This document shows, one piece after another, positions 1-8,084 of a stretch of 58,784 bases of DNA. Position 1 is the stretch's first letter. Every line of letters begins with the position of its first letter. This DNA is from CADCWK01 sp964244115 (GTDB taxonomy: Bacteria; Chloroflexota; Chloroflexia; Thermomicrobiales; UBA6265), in contig CAXTHM010000017.1 in the NCBI GenBank assembly GCA_964244115.1, positions 1 to 58,784 on the forward strand, in the 5' to 3' direction. The notes under the pieces are model-generated. The model did no database searches. It saw only the letters and a list, made by a program, of their open reading frames with translations, and was not told where the DNA came from. A program made the position numbers and the translations under genes.

Positions 1-517
1 CAGCGACGGCGCCGACGACGGGGCGCTGATCGTCCCGCTGCCCGCCACGCTCGCGATCGATGGGACGCGGGTGTTCGACGCCTACCGGCTCACCGAGGTC
101 AGCACCGGCCAGACGGCGATCTTCGACATCCAGGAGGGCGCCTACACCTCGCTCCGGGTCGTCCTCGTCGACCGGCCGGCGACCCCGGTCCCGGGAGATG
201 TGACCCTGACCGATCCCCAGGCGGCGACCCCCGATCCCGGTGACGTCGGGTTGGCGGGCGTGGGCGACGCGCCCTCGGAGCTGCCCGGAACTCCGGGCGC
301 CACGGACGGCCAGCGCGCCGGTGGGACCGAGGTGCCCCAACCGACCACCGCCCCCGCGACGGCCGCACCGGACGAGACCGGGTCGGGCGGGATGGCCACC
401 TCACCGGTCCGGCTGCTCTGGGCCGCGCTGGCCGTCCTCGCGATCGGGATCTTCTTCGCCGGCGCCTGGGTCCTGCGCCGTCCCGGCCACCGCTGGCGTC
501 GCCGGGCGGGTCCCTGA
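1..517 (+). CDS. C-terminal part of a membrane-anchored secreted protein (5' truncated)
   Basis: The open frame runs in from the left edge of the window, so the true start is upstream; a GTG at 71 is only an internal possibility. The visible part has a short beta-rich segment (SLRVVLVDRP near base 150), then about 75 residues rich in Pro, Ala, Thr and Gly that look like a flexible linker. It ends with one hydrophobic helix (LLWAALAVLAIGIFFAGAWV) followed by Arg-rich residues, the usual stop-transfer pattern for a protein exposed outside the cell and held by its C terminus. No catalytic motif is visible, so no function is assigned. The linker composition resembles the tail of the secreted protein at 9153. 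Confidence 0.6.
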   Translation, partial: SDGADDGALIVPLPATLAIDGTRVFDAYRLTEVSTGQTAIFDIQEGAYTSLRVVLVDRPATPVPGDVTLTDPQAATPDPGDVGLAGVGDAPSELPGTPGATDGQRAGGTEVPQPTTAPATAAPDETGSGGMATSPVRLLWAALAVLAIGIFFAGAWVLRRPGHRWRRRAGP

Positions 518-698
518 GACGACCTTCCGCGCTGGGCCCGTGGTGCGGCCCGTGCGGCGTTCACCTGCGGGAGTCTGGCTCTCGGCCGGTTCCGTCCGAC
601 CGGGTGCTGCTTCGACGGTCGGCGACAGAACGACCTGTCCATGCGACACCTGGCAACGTCACGACGGGGAGTGCGCGTCCAACCGCGGGAGCAGCGAG

Positions 699-1169
699 AT
701 GGTGTACAAGGCGACGCGGGATGTCGTGCGGCGGGTGATGCCGCTGCTGGACCAGATGGCCGGGCAGACCATCGACAAGGCGCGGCTGCCGCAATACCTC
801 TCCGCCCGGGCCGGGGCGGACTGGGGCGTTCTCCGCATCGTCGCCGACCGCACCGCGCCGGGCGGGAACCCGGGCGAGGGCGACCGCCTGTTCACGTTCC
901 GGGACATCGCGTCCGGGTCCGAATACGACCTGCGCTACCCGGCCTGCCTGCCGGAGCATCTCGACGACCTCGTCCGCGACGAGTACAAGCGGCTGGCGGT
1001 GGACAAGCCGCTGACGAGCATGGCCCGGCCGCTGTTCGAGTGGCTCTACGCCGACCGCTTCTGCGCCTTCTGCCGCTGGCGGGGGGCCGAGTACGACCCG
1101 TTCCACCGCGAGTGCTGGTTCGCCGGCAGCCCGGTCAACTTCGAGGCCACCCCGGATCAGCGTCCCTGA
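699..1169 (+). CDS. Hypothetical protein, about 156 aa, Cys-containing C terminus
   Basis: I do not recognise this family. The ATG at 699 is preceded by a purine-rich GGGAGCAGCGAG stretch, and the frame has strong third-position G/C bias from there; the open frame further upstream reads as Arg/Pro-rich non-coding translation. The protein is soluble with mixed charge. Near the C terminus it has FCAFCRWRGAEYDPFHRECW, where Cys-x2-Cys followed by His and Cys could bind a metal, although only one such cluster exists. It lies between an anchored secreted protein and a convergent glycosyltransferase, so context gives no functional hint. Confidence 0.6.
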   Translation: MVYKATRDVVRRVMPLLDQMAGQTIDKARLPQYLSARAGADWGVLRIVADRTAPGGNPGEGDRLFTFRDIASGSEYDLRYPACLPEHLDDLVRDEYKRLAVDKPLTSMARPLFEWLYADRFCAFCRWRGAEYDPFHRECWFAGSPVNFEATPDQRP

Positions 1170-1198
1170 CGGGGCAGCCGATCCGCGCGTGGAGCGGA

Positions 1199-2074
1199 TC
1201 AGTCGGCCTCCGCGGCCGACGGGTGCCCGGCTGGCCGGGGCAGCAGGGTCGGGTCGAGCTCCGCGATCAGGGCGCCGAAGAGCTCCGTCGCGTTGTGGGT
1301 CCGGTCCGCGATCGTGGTCGGCAGGCACATGTGATAGGTGCCGGCTGGCAGGACGCCGCAGCCGCCGAAGTAGCGCAGCATCAGGAACTGGACGACGACT
1401 TCCTCGCCGGCGTGGGCGCTCGGCAGGCGGGGCCACCACGAGAAGCCGCCGACCGCCTCCAGCTTCGCCCGGTCGAACAGCAGGTTGGCCCCGCCGACCC
1501 AGGCGACGTGATACCTGAGGGTCTCGCCATTCGGAGCCAGGCTCCGCTCAAGGTGGAGCGGGTTGGCGGCGTTGTTGATCGGCACGCGGTCCCACGGGAT
1601 CGTCTCGGGCGTGAACGGCTCGGGCACGACCGGTCCCTCCCAGAGCGCGATGCCCTGCTGGTGGGGCCGGACATCGTCCAGGAACTGGAGCCCGACCGCG
1701 GGGCAGCCGACGAAGCCGCAGCCTTCGCTCCGCAGGACGCCGAGCATCCGTTCCATGACCCGCGGTTCGAGGGCGACGTCGTCATCGAGGTAGTGGACGT
1801 ACGGTGCCCCGGACTGCTCGAACAGGAACTGGCGCTGCTGGGCCATGCCCTGGCGCGGCAGGTTGTGGTGGATCGTGACGGCGTGGCCGTGCCAGCGGAG
1901 GGCGTCGACCAGCGTCTGGATCTCGAGGGAATCGGTGAACCGATCCTCCTCGTCGGTCTGGTCGGAGATCGTGACGTCGAAGTCGCGGAACGTCTGGCCG
2001 AGCAGGCTCGTCAGGACGATCGCCAGCGCCGTCTTGCGGCCGAAGGTCGGGATGAGGACATCGACCAGAACCAT
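1199..2074 (-). CDS. Family 2-like glycosyltransferase
   Basis: The first residues read MVLVDVLIPTFGRKTAL, the nucleotide-sugar binding strand typical of GT-A fold family 2 enzymes. A metal-binding DDD sits in YVHYLDDDVAL at about residue 95, and an acceptor-side segment VGGANLLFDRAKLEAVGGF lies near residue 210. The length of 291 residues fits a cytoplasmic GT2 with no membrane helix. The open frame extends some 200 codons upstream, but that part is Arg-rich, low in coding bias and overlaps REP repeats, so I start at the ATG at 2074. The family transfers a sugar from an activated donor to a glycan, lipid or protein; the acceptor cannot be told. Confidence 0.85.
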   Translation of the reverse strand: MVLVDVLIPTFGRKTALAIVLTSLLGQTFRDFDVTISDQTDEEDRFTDSLEIQTLVDALRWHGHAVTIHHNLPRQGMAQQRQFLFEQSGAPYVHYLDDDVALEPRVMERMLGVLRSEGCGFVGCPAVGLQFLDDVRPHQQGIALWEGPVVPEPFTPETIPWDRVPINNAANPLHLERSLAPNGETLRYHVAWVGGANLLFDRAKLEAVGGFSWWPRLPSAHAGEEVVVQFLMLRYFGGCGVLPAGTYHMCLPTTIADRTHNATELFGALIAELDPTLLPRPAGHPSAAEAD

Positions 2075-2255
2075 CGTGCTGCCAGCCCTTCGGAAGTGTC
2101 CGGGCCACGGATGCGGCCGGGAACGGGACGATATCGGCGATCGGCCAGCGCCGATGCGACACGTCCTGTGCAGCAAGGGTGCCAGTGTCACGCGGGGAAG
2201 TGCCACGTCGTCGCAGGAGCGATGCTTGCCTCGACATGCCGCCGCCGCCCGCATT

Positions 2256-2464
2256 CGTAGGGGCGACGCTTGCGAGCCCGGCCGCCGCAGCGGCCTTCGC
2301 CGCCAGGCGAGACAGTGCTCCGGGTTCAACCGTGCCCAGAACCGGACGAGACGTTGGCAACGATGCGTGCCCCTCGTGGATGGTTGAATCCGGAAGGCCG
2401 ATTGTCGCCCTGCGGGGCGATGGCGCCCGCGGGCGCCGGACTCGCAAGCGTCGCCCCTACGACG
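2256..2464. repeat. Inverted pair of REP-like units (REPIN-like) in a 454-bp intergenic region
   Basis: Two copies of the window's REP-like unit lie head-to-head: a forward copy at 2256-2313 (GTAGGGGCGACGCTTGCGAG then GC palindromes) and a reverse copy at 2401-2464 (GTCGCCCTGCGGGGCGAT ... CTCGCAAGCGTCGCCCCTAC). The spacer also contains complementary words (GGTTCAACC near 2327 and GGTTGAATCC near 2383), so the whole block can fold into one long hairpin. A partial third copy, GTCGCCCCTACGACG, is at 2523-2537. The region 2075-2528 otherwise contains no convincing gene. The mobilising enzyme is probably of the RAYT type found at 46090. Confidence 0.75.
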
Positions 2465-2528
2465 ATGTCGCGCGTTGGTCACATCGAAATGGCATGAATC
2501 AGCGACCAGATGACCACGAGGGTCGCCC

Positions 2529-2897
2529 CTACGACGTGGCCTTCGCCTGTCGGTAAACCAGCAGCGCCCAGAGGACGAGCGGGATCTGGAGGGGGAGCCG
2601 GCCCCAGGCGATGAGCTGCTCGCTGGCACCGTCGGCATCGAGGGCCATTTGGATGTTAGCCGGGAAGACGGCGACGAACAGCGCCGCCGCGGCCAGCCCA
2701 CCGAGCCCCCGGGTGCGGGGCACGGCGACCAGTCCGGCGACCGTCAGCTCGGCCACGCCGCTCAGGTACGTCCAGAAGCGTGGGTTTGGCAGGACGGAAG
2801 GGACGATGCCGTCGAAGAACGTGGGCTGGGCGAGGTGGGCGATGCCGGTGAGGGTGAGCGTCCCGGCCAGCGCCCAGGCCGCAATCGGTCTCGCCAA
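2529..2897 (-). CDS. DoxX-family small membrane protein
   Basis: About 122 residues with four hydrophobic segments (AAWALAGTLTLTGIAHL, a segment near YLSGVAELTVAGLVAV, AAAALFVAVFPANI, and LPLQIPLVLWALLVYRQA). The NPRFWTYLSGVAEL and FPANIQMAL elements are typical of the DoxX/SURF4-like family. I chose the TTG at 2897 because an AGGAG lies seven bases before it and the protein then begins just ahead of the first helix; the longer frame overlaps argS. It follows argS by 67 bp on the same strand and may be cotranscribed. The family is an integral membrane group whose exact chemistry is poorly defined. Confidence 0.8.
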   Translation of the reverse strand: MARPIAAWALAGTLTLTGIAHLAQPTFFDGIVPSVLPNPRFWTYLSGVAELTVAGLVAVPRTRGLGGLAAAALFVAVFPANIQMALDADGASEQLIAWGRLPLQIPLVLWALLVYRQAKATS

Positions 2898-2964
2898 TGG
2901 GGGCTCCTGACGCGGAAGGTGTGAGTGGCGAGGACGGTCAGCACCGACCGTCCTCGCCGTGGGG

Positions 2965-5316
2965 CTACATCTGGGTCGGGGCGGCGATCCCGAGGACATC
3001 GAGGGCGTTGGCAAGGGTCTGCCGGGTGGCGGCGACGAGGGCGAGGCGGGCCGTCCGCTGCGGCTCCTCGCTCTGGATCACCGGGCAGGCATGGTAGAAG
3101 TCGTTGAAGGTCTTGGCCAGCTCGTAGACGTACTGGCAGATGATCGTCGGCCGGTTCTCGGCGGCGGCCCGCTGGATCCACTCCGGGTAGGCCGCCAGGT
3201 GCTGGAGCAGGTCCAGTTCCGATGGCTCGACCGCCGGGAACCGCGTCTCCGGCAGGCGGGCGACAACGGCCGCGTAGTCGACCTCGGCCCGCTCCATGAT
3301 CCGGCAGGCCCGGGCGTGGGCGTACTGGATGTACGGCGCCGAGTGGCCGTCGAAGCTGAGCGCCTCCTCGACGTCGAAGATGACGATCTTGTTGTTGTCC
3401 CGCGCCAGCATCGCGTACTTCAGCGAGCCGATCGCGACCTGCTCGGCGACTTCCGCGGCCCGCTCCGGGGCGAGGTCCGGGTTCTTGTCGGCGATGATCT
3501 CGCTGGCCCGGCGGAGGACGAGGTCACGGACATCCTCGTAGTTCGGCGCGTTGCCCTTGCGGGAGGAGATCGCCCCCTCCGGCAGCGCGACGAACTCGTA
3601 GACGATGTGGCCGGCCCGCTTCGCCTGCTCGAAGCCCCAGAGCTCCAGCACCTTGACGATCTGCTGGAAGTAGAGCGACTGCCGGACATCGACCACCCAG
3701 AGGGCACGGTCGACGTGGTACTCATCGAACTTCAGCTTGGTCAGCGCCAGGTCCTTGGTCGCGTAGAGCGAGGTCCCGTCCGAGCGCAGGATCGGCAAGG
3801 TCCGGTAGGTCTCCGTCTCCAGCCCGAGCTGCTCGTCGATCTTGACGACCGGCAGCCCATCGCTGACCTCGGCGATCCCGCGCTCGAGCAGTTCCTGGAC
3901 GATCAGCTTGCCGGGCTCCTCGACCTGGCTCTCGAAGAACCAGACGTCGAACCGGGCGCCCAGCTCCGCGAAGACCCGGCGGAAGTCGGCCAGGCTCCAC
4001 TCCCGCGTCTCCTGCCAGAGGGCGACGAACTCGGGCTCCTGGGCCTCCCAGCGGCGCCAGTTGACGGCCATCTGCTCGCGCCAGACCGGGCCGGCCGGCC
4101 ACCAGTCCGCGATGTGCTCGGCCAGTTCCGTCCAGGTCGCCAGCCGCTCTTCCGGAGTCGTCGTCGGTTCGGCCTGCCCGTCGACCAGCAGCAGCGGCTT
4201 GGGGTTCTCGACCTGGTCGCGGAGGAAGTCGCCGATGATCGGCCAGAACGCGACGACGATGTTCGGGTCGCTGAGCTCGCTGTCCTTGATCTCGCCGGCG
4301 TGGGTGAAGCGGTGGAGGAAGTAGGCGACGTCCTCGCCGGTCTCGGTCGGGATCGAGCGCCAAAGGTACTTCAGGTGGCGGTCGATGCTGGCGATGAAGG
4401 CGTAGTCCTCCTTGCTCAGGAGGGTCATGAAATCCAGCACCGACTGGCGGTAGCGCAGGCGACGCTCGGATTCGGCGTAGAGCTCGCCCAGCCAGCGGCC
4501 GCGCTGGGCGAGGTCGGTCGGCTCCTGCCCCTGGTGGAACTGCTCGTAGCACCACAGGCACTGGATGACGTGGCGGCCGATGTCGCCGATGTAGGTCGCG
4601 TCCATGACACGGTAGCCGGCCCGGGCGAGGATCCGGCTGACGGCGACGCCGAGGCTGGTGTTGCGCAGGTGGCCGACGTGGAAGGCCTTGTGGGTGTTGG
4701 GCTGGCTGTGCTCGACCATGACGAGCTCGTCGATCGCCGCGCCCTGGCCGTAGTCCGCGCCGCCACCGAGGACCTCGCCGAGCAGGCTGAGCGCCATCGC
4801 CGAGGCGTCGAACGAGATGTTGACGTACCCGTTGACGGCCTCGACCGTGCCGAAGGTAACCTCGTCGTCGGCAAGCAGGGCGTCCCGGATCGACTCGGCG
4901 ATCCGCTGCGACGCCTCGGGGATGCGCTCGTTGACCTTGCGCTTGAGTTCCTTCTTCGAGAGCCCCTCGGCCTCCCCGGCGGCGTCCAGTTCGGCGGTGA
5001 CGACGTCCGACGCCAGCGCCCGGGCGACGGTCGTGGCCGCACCCCACGTCCCGGCGAACGGCAGCGAGCGCAGGTCGATGAAGCGGTCGGCACCGCCGGC
5101 GAGCCCGAGGCCGACCATCGCCCGGCGGATCGCGTCGCGGGCCCGGACTTCCTCGCGGGCGATGATGCCGGCCGGCTGGGCCGGGGCAACCGACGCGTCG
5201 GCCGGGGTCCGGTCCGCCGTCGCCGCCGGGGCCGCGCCGGGGAGGCTCGTCGTCTCGCCGGTCATCTCATCTGTCACATCTGTCACTGCCGTGCCGTTGG
5301 GTCCGCCGCTCGTCAT
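2965..5316 (-). CDS. argS: Arginyl-tRNA synthetase
   Basis: Class I aminoacyl-tRNA synthetase that charges tRNA-Arg in the cytoplasm. The ArgRS signature VEHSQPNTHKAFHVGHLRNT is at about residue 215, with HVGH as the HIGH box. The KMSKS-equivalent loop is GAISSRKGN near residue 585. The C-terminal DALR anticodon-binding domain (YAHARACRIMERAE onward) ends the protein. At 783 residues it is longer than the usual 550-600: there is an Ala/Pro/Thr-rich N-terminal extension of about 50 residues and an acidic, Trp-rich insertion between the catalytic boxes (around bases 3900-4400). The ATG at 5316 is the first start, but an internal start that trims the low-complexity extension is possible. Confidence 0.95.
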   Translation of the reverse strand: MTSGGPNGTAVTDVTDEMTGETTSLPGAAPAATADRTPADASVAPAQPAGIIAREEVRARDAIRRAMVGLGLAGGADRFIDLRSLPFAGTWGAATTVARALASDVVTAELDAAGEAEGLSKKELKRKVNERIPEASQRIAESIRDALLADDEVTFGTVEAVNGYVNISFDASAMALSLLGEVLGGGADYGQGAAIDELVMVEHSQPNTHKAFHVGHLRNTSLGVAVSRILARAGYRVMDATYIGDIGRHVIQCLWCYEQFHQGQEPTDLAQRGRWLGELYAESERRLRYRQSVLDFMTLLSKEDYAFIASIDRHLKYLWRSIPTETGEDVAYFLHRFTHAGEIKDSELSDPNIVVAFWPIIGDFLRDQVENPKPLLLVDGQAEPTTTPEERLATWTELAEHIADWWPAGPVWREQMAVNWRRWEAQEPEFVALWQETREWSLADFRRVFAELGARFDVWFFESQVEEPGKLIVQELLERGIAEVSDGLPVVKIDEQLGLETETYRTLPILRSDGTSLYATKDLALTKLKFDEYHVDRALWVVDVRQSLYFQQIVKVLELWGFEQAKRAGHIVYEFVALPEGAISSRKGNAPNYEDVRDLVLRRASEIIADKNPDLAPERAAEVAEQVAIGSLKYAMLARDNNKIVIFDVEEALSFDGHSAPYIQYAHARACRIMERAEVDYAAVVARLPETRFPAVEPSELDLLQHLAAYPEWIQRAAAENRPTIICQYVYELAKTFNDFYHACPVIQSEEPQRTARLALVAATRQTLANALDVLGIAAPTQM

Positions 5317-5640
5317 TGCCTGTCTGTCCTCATTCGTCGCCTGGCCCCGCTCGGGGTTCCCCTGGCCTGCCCATGCGGTCCATTCAGCGCCCGGCTGGCC
5401 GCCCGCGGGATCGTGCGTCGGTGTCCGGGCGAGGGTGGCAGGCCGTGTCGCACAATGCTGCTGGGTCCATTGTGCCTTTTCGGGAGCGGGTTATGCTCGC
5501 GAAACGGCCATTCCGGGGCAGACGGGCCAACGATCGTGGGATCGTGCGACGATGGGGACCGGCGATTCGTCGATCCGCCGGCATCATGAGCGGGACCATC
5601 GGACTCCGGCCGGCATGTTCGATGAAGCGGGGGGCGCGAG
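5317..5640. promoter_or_regulatory. Divergent intergenic region argS / P-loop gene, with an 8-bp inverted repeat
   Basis: This 324-bp stretch separates two divergent genes and must hold both promoters. The clearest element is a perfect inverted repeat GCACAATG-(10 nt)-CATTGTGC at 5450-5475. It is followed on the + side by CCTTTT, so it could be an operator or a weak attenuator. A TTATGCT word near 5490 is a possible -10 element for the rightward gene. I see no T-box elements or recognisable riboswitch upstream of argS. Confidence 0.35.
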
Positions 5641-6156
5641 ATGACGATACCGGTGCTGATCGTGACCGGGCCGGTCGGCGCCGGGAAGACGACCGTCGCG
5701 GCGGCGATCTCGGCCGAGCTGGAGCGGCGGGCCGTCGCCCACGCCTGGGTCGACGTCGACCAGCTCGCCCAGTGCTTCCCGCGCCCGGTCGACGACCCGT
5801 TCCACGGCCGACTGGTCACCCGCAACCTGGCCGATCTCGCCCGGAACTTTCGTGAGGCCGGTGCCGGGCGGCTGATCCTGCCGTACGTGATCGAGGACGC
5901 GGCGGGCCGGGCGGCGATCGCGTCGGCGATCCCCGGCGGCGAGCTGACCGTCGTCCGGTTGACCGTCCGGCCGGAGACGGTCGCGGCCCGGCTGCGGGGG
6001 CGGGAGTCGGGTGAGAGCCTCGCCTGGCATCTGCGCCGCGCCCCGGAGTTGACCGGGATCATGGAGCGCAACGGCGTCGGCGACCTCGTCGTCGAGACCG
6101 ACGGGCGGACGCCGGAGGAGCTGGCCGTCGAGATCCTGAGGTTGGTGGGGTGGTAG
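5641..6156 (+). CDS. P-loop NTPase / kinase-like protein
   Basis: The N terminus is PVLIVTGPVGAGKTTVAAAI, a clear Walker A (GPVGAGKT) directly after a hydrophobic strand. At 171 residues the protein fits the small-molecule kinase group (adenylate, shikimate or adenylylsulfate kinase-like folds). Arg residues in VRPETVAARLRGRE look like a lid region. The ATG at 5641 follows GGGGGGCGCGAG at good spacing. It is monocistronic and divergent from argS. The substrate cannot be inferred. Confidence 0.75.
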   Translation: MTIPVLIVTGPVGAGKTTVAAAISAELERRAVAHAWVDVDQLAQCFPRPVDDPFHGRLVTRNLADLARNFREAGAGRLILPYVIEDAAGRAAIASAIPGGELTVVRLTVRPETVAARLRGRESGESLAWHLRRAPELTGIMERNGVGDLVVETDGRTPEELAVEILRLVGW

Positions 6157-6590
6157 GCGCGGGTTGAGGGTGGCGGAGCAGACCCCTCCCCGGCTCGTGT
6201 CGCGCCGCGACGCTCGCGCCCGGAGAGGGGCTTCCACAGGTCGGCTTCACACCTACGACGAGACTGCGAATGTCGCCCCGACGAACACCGAGTCGTGGTC
6301 CCGTCCCGACGAGAAACCGAGCCGTGCTCGTCGTCCCGGACGGGGCCGGTCACGGCCATGAACGTACAATGGTGGGGCGTGGGGTGTCAGGCCCGTGCGA
6401 CACGCTATCGGCGCGGCGAAGACGCCGTGCATGGGGCCCGCTCGATCGTCTGCCGGTGGCGGGGCCCAGGGATCTGGACATCGTGCCTGTTTCCGTTCAA
6501 CCGGTCGTAACGGTCGATGGTCTGTCCGACATCGCTCGACATCCGCATAGCGCCGCGAGCCCGGGTACTGCTCTGTCGCCCAACCACCTC
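6157..6590. other. Non-coding stretch with a family-B palindrome and possible long leader
   Basis: No credible gene is visible between the P-loop gene and the arginase start. At 6176-6240 lies an imperfect palindrome CCCCTCCCC ... GGAGAGGGG of the kind repeated elsewhere (44713, 48401, 51459). Just after it, CCTACGACGAGACTGCGAATGTCGCC resembles a degenerate REP fragment. A GTG at 6483 in the arginase frame could add 36 residues to that protein, so its exact start is uncertain. Confidence 0.4.
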
Positions 6591-7544
6591 ATGATCGGCC
6601 CGGTCCAGCCGATCCTGGTCCCGCTCTGGTACGGCTGCGAGCGGCCCGGTGTCGAGCGGGCGCCGGCGCTGATCGACGCGGCGCTCCGCCGGCGCTGGCG
6701 GGAGCGCGAGGAGCCCGACCTCGCCGCGCGCTTGCGTGACTCCGTGACCATTGACGTCCCGGAGTTGCCCGACGCGCTCGGACGGCGAGACCGGCACGAT
6801 CTGGCCTTCCTGCCCGTCATCGCCGAGGCGTCCGCCCGGCTGGCCGACGCCACCGAGCATGCCGTCGCGAGTGGGGCGCTGGCCCTGACGATCGGCGGCG
6901 ACCACGCCGTCGCGGCCGGGAGTCTGGCCGGCGCGGCGCGGGCCACCCACCGGCTGACCGGGCCGGACGGCCAGCCGGGCCGGCTCGGGGTGATCTGGAT
7001 CGACACCCACGCCGACTTGAACACGCCCGAGAGCAGCCCCAGCGGCCACATGCACGGGCTGCCCCTGGCGACGTCGCTCGGCATTGGCCCACGGGAGCTG
7101 ACGTCGCTGGCCGGCGGACCGAACGCGGTCGATGCGGCCGACGTCTGCCTGATCGGGGTCCGCGACCTCGACCCCGGCGAGCGCCTGATCATCCGCGAGC
7201 GGGGGATCTGGACCCGGACGATGGAGGAGTGGGACGACACCGGTATCCGCGAGGGCGTCCTCGCGGCGGTCGCCCACCTCCGGTCGCGGGGCGTCGCGGC
7301 GGTCCATCTGTCGTTCGATGTCGACGTGATCGACCCGGTCGACCTGCCAGCGACCGGCACGATCTGCCCCGGCGGGCTGACCAGCCGGGAGGCCGCCCGG
7401 GTGCTGCGGATGATCCGCGACGCCGACCTGTCGGTCGTCTCCGCCGACGTCGTCGAGCTGGACCCGACCCGCGACCACGACGATCTCTACCTCTGGACCA
7501 CGACGATCCTCGTCGCGACCCTGCTGGGCGAGACGCAGCGGTAG
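6591..7544 (+). CDS. Arginase-family ureohydrolase, probably arginase
   Basis: Hydrolyses arginine to ornithine and urea with a binuclear Mn centre. All three metal-binding segments are visible: GGDHAVAAG, WIDTHADLNTPESSPSGHMH and SFDVDVIDP. The NTPESSPSGHMHG stretch follows the arginase pattern (substrate-binding loop with Asn, Ser, Gly, His) more closely than agmatinase. The 317-residue length from the ATG at 6591 puts the first beta strand (VQPILVPLWYG) at residue 5, as expected. A GTG at 6483 is an alternative start. It is monocistronic by context; the next gene starts about 95 bp downstream after a GATCG micro-repeat. Confidence 0.88.
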   Translation: MIGPVQPILVPLWYGCERPGVERAPALIDAALRRRWREREEPDLAARLRDSVTIDVPELPDALGRRDRHDLAFLPVIAEASARLADATEHAVASGALALTIGGDHAVAAGSLAGAARATHRLTGPDGQPGRLGVIWIDTHADLNTPESSPSGHMHGLPLATSLGIGPRELTSLAGGPNAVDAADVCLIGVRDLDPGERLIIRERGIWTRTMEEWDDTGIREGVLAAVAHLRSRGVAAVHLSFDVDVIDPVDLPATGTICPGGLTSREAARVLRMIRDADLSVVSADVVELDPTRDHDDLYLWTTTILVATLLGETQR

Positions 7545-7559
7545 CCGACGCCGCGGTCC

Positions 7560-7579
7560 GATCGGATCGGATCGGATCG
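7560..7579. repeat. GATCG pentanucleotide tandem repeat (four copies)
   Basis: Four consecutive GATCG units lie just after the arginase stop codon, in a short intergenic space. The array is non-coding and may vary in copy number by strand slippage. It has no obvious regulatory role. Confidence 0.8.
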
Positions 7580-7639
7580 GGCAACGCCATCCTGTGTCGC
7601 CGGTGTACGGTGCGCAGGGATCGATCTCGACGGATACGG

Positions 7640-8023
7640 ATGGGGACGAGGGTGGCACGACGGGATCAGCGGACCACAGCGGAGCGGCGGGACCGGGAGC
7701 GGCGCGGTGTGCCGTCGGGTATCGAGCCGATCCGGCTCAACCCGGAGGCCGTCAACCAGTTGCGCAACCGGCTGCCAGGCTGCCTGCTCGCCGCCGGGAT
7801 CTTCGCGGCGCCGTTCGTCGGGCTGCTCTACGACGTCGATCTCGCCCTCGGGATCGCCGTCGTGGCACTGGCCGCGGCGTCGTACCTGGCGCTGGATTCC
7901 CGCCGGGTCGCGCCGCCGGAGCTGCGGAACCGTCTCCGGACCGTCGCGATCATCAACGGCACGATCGCGGGCGCCGTCCTGCTGCTGCTCATCCTGCGGC
8001 TGACCCTCGGCGTGTCGGCCTGA
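7640..8023 (+). CDS. Small two-helix membrane protein
   Basis: About 127 residues: a basic, soluble N-terminal 50 residues, then hydrophobic segments LLAAGIFAAPFVGLLYDV and IAVVALAAASYLAL, an Arg-rich loop, and a final helix (TIAGAVLLLLILRLTLGV). No family is recognised. The ATG at 7640 is the most upstream start after the repeat; a GTG at 7652 is an alternative. It lies between arginase and a lipase-like hydrolase on the same strand, without an obvious functional link. Confidence 0.55.
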   Translation: MGTRVARRDQRTTAERRDRERRGVPSGIEPIRLNPEAVNQLRNRLPGCLLAAGIFAAPFVGLLYDVDLALGIAVVALAAASYLALDSRRVAPPELRNRLRTVAIINGTIAGAVLLLLILRLTLGVSA

Positions 8024-8084
8024 CGTCATCGGCGATGTCCATTCGCGCTCAGATCATGGGCACCACGAGTAGAGGCAACCCACC

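Noticed and set aside
2959..5589. An 876-codon open frame antisense to argS
   Set aside because: It is rich in Asp, Arg, Val and Leu in the typical pattern of an antisense shadow in GC-rich DNA and has no domain; argS is certain on the other strand.
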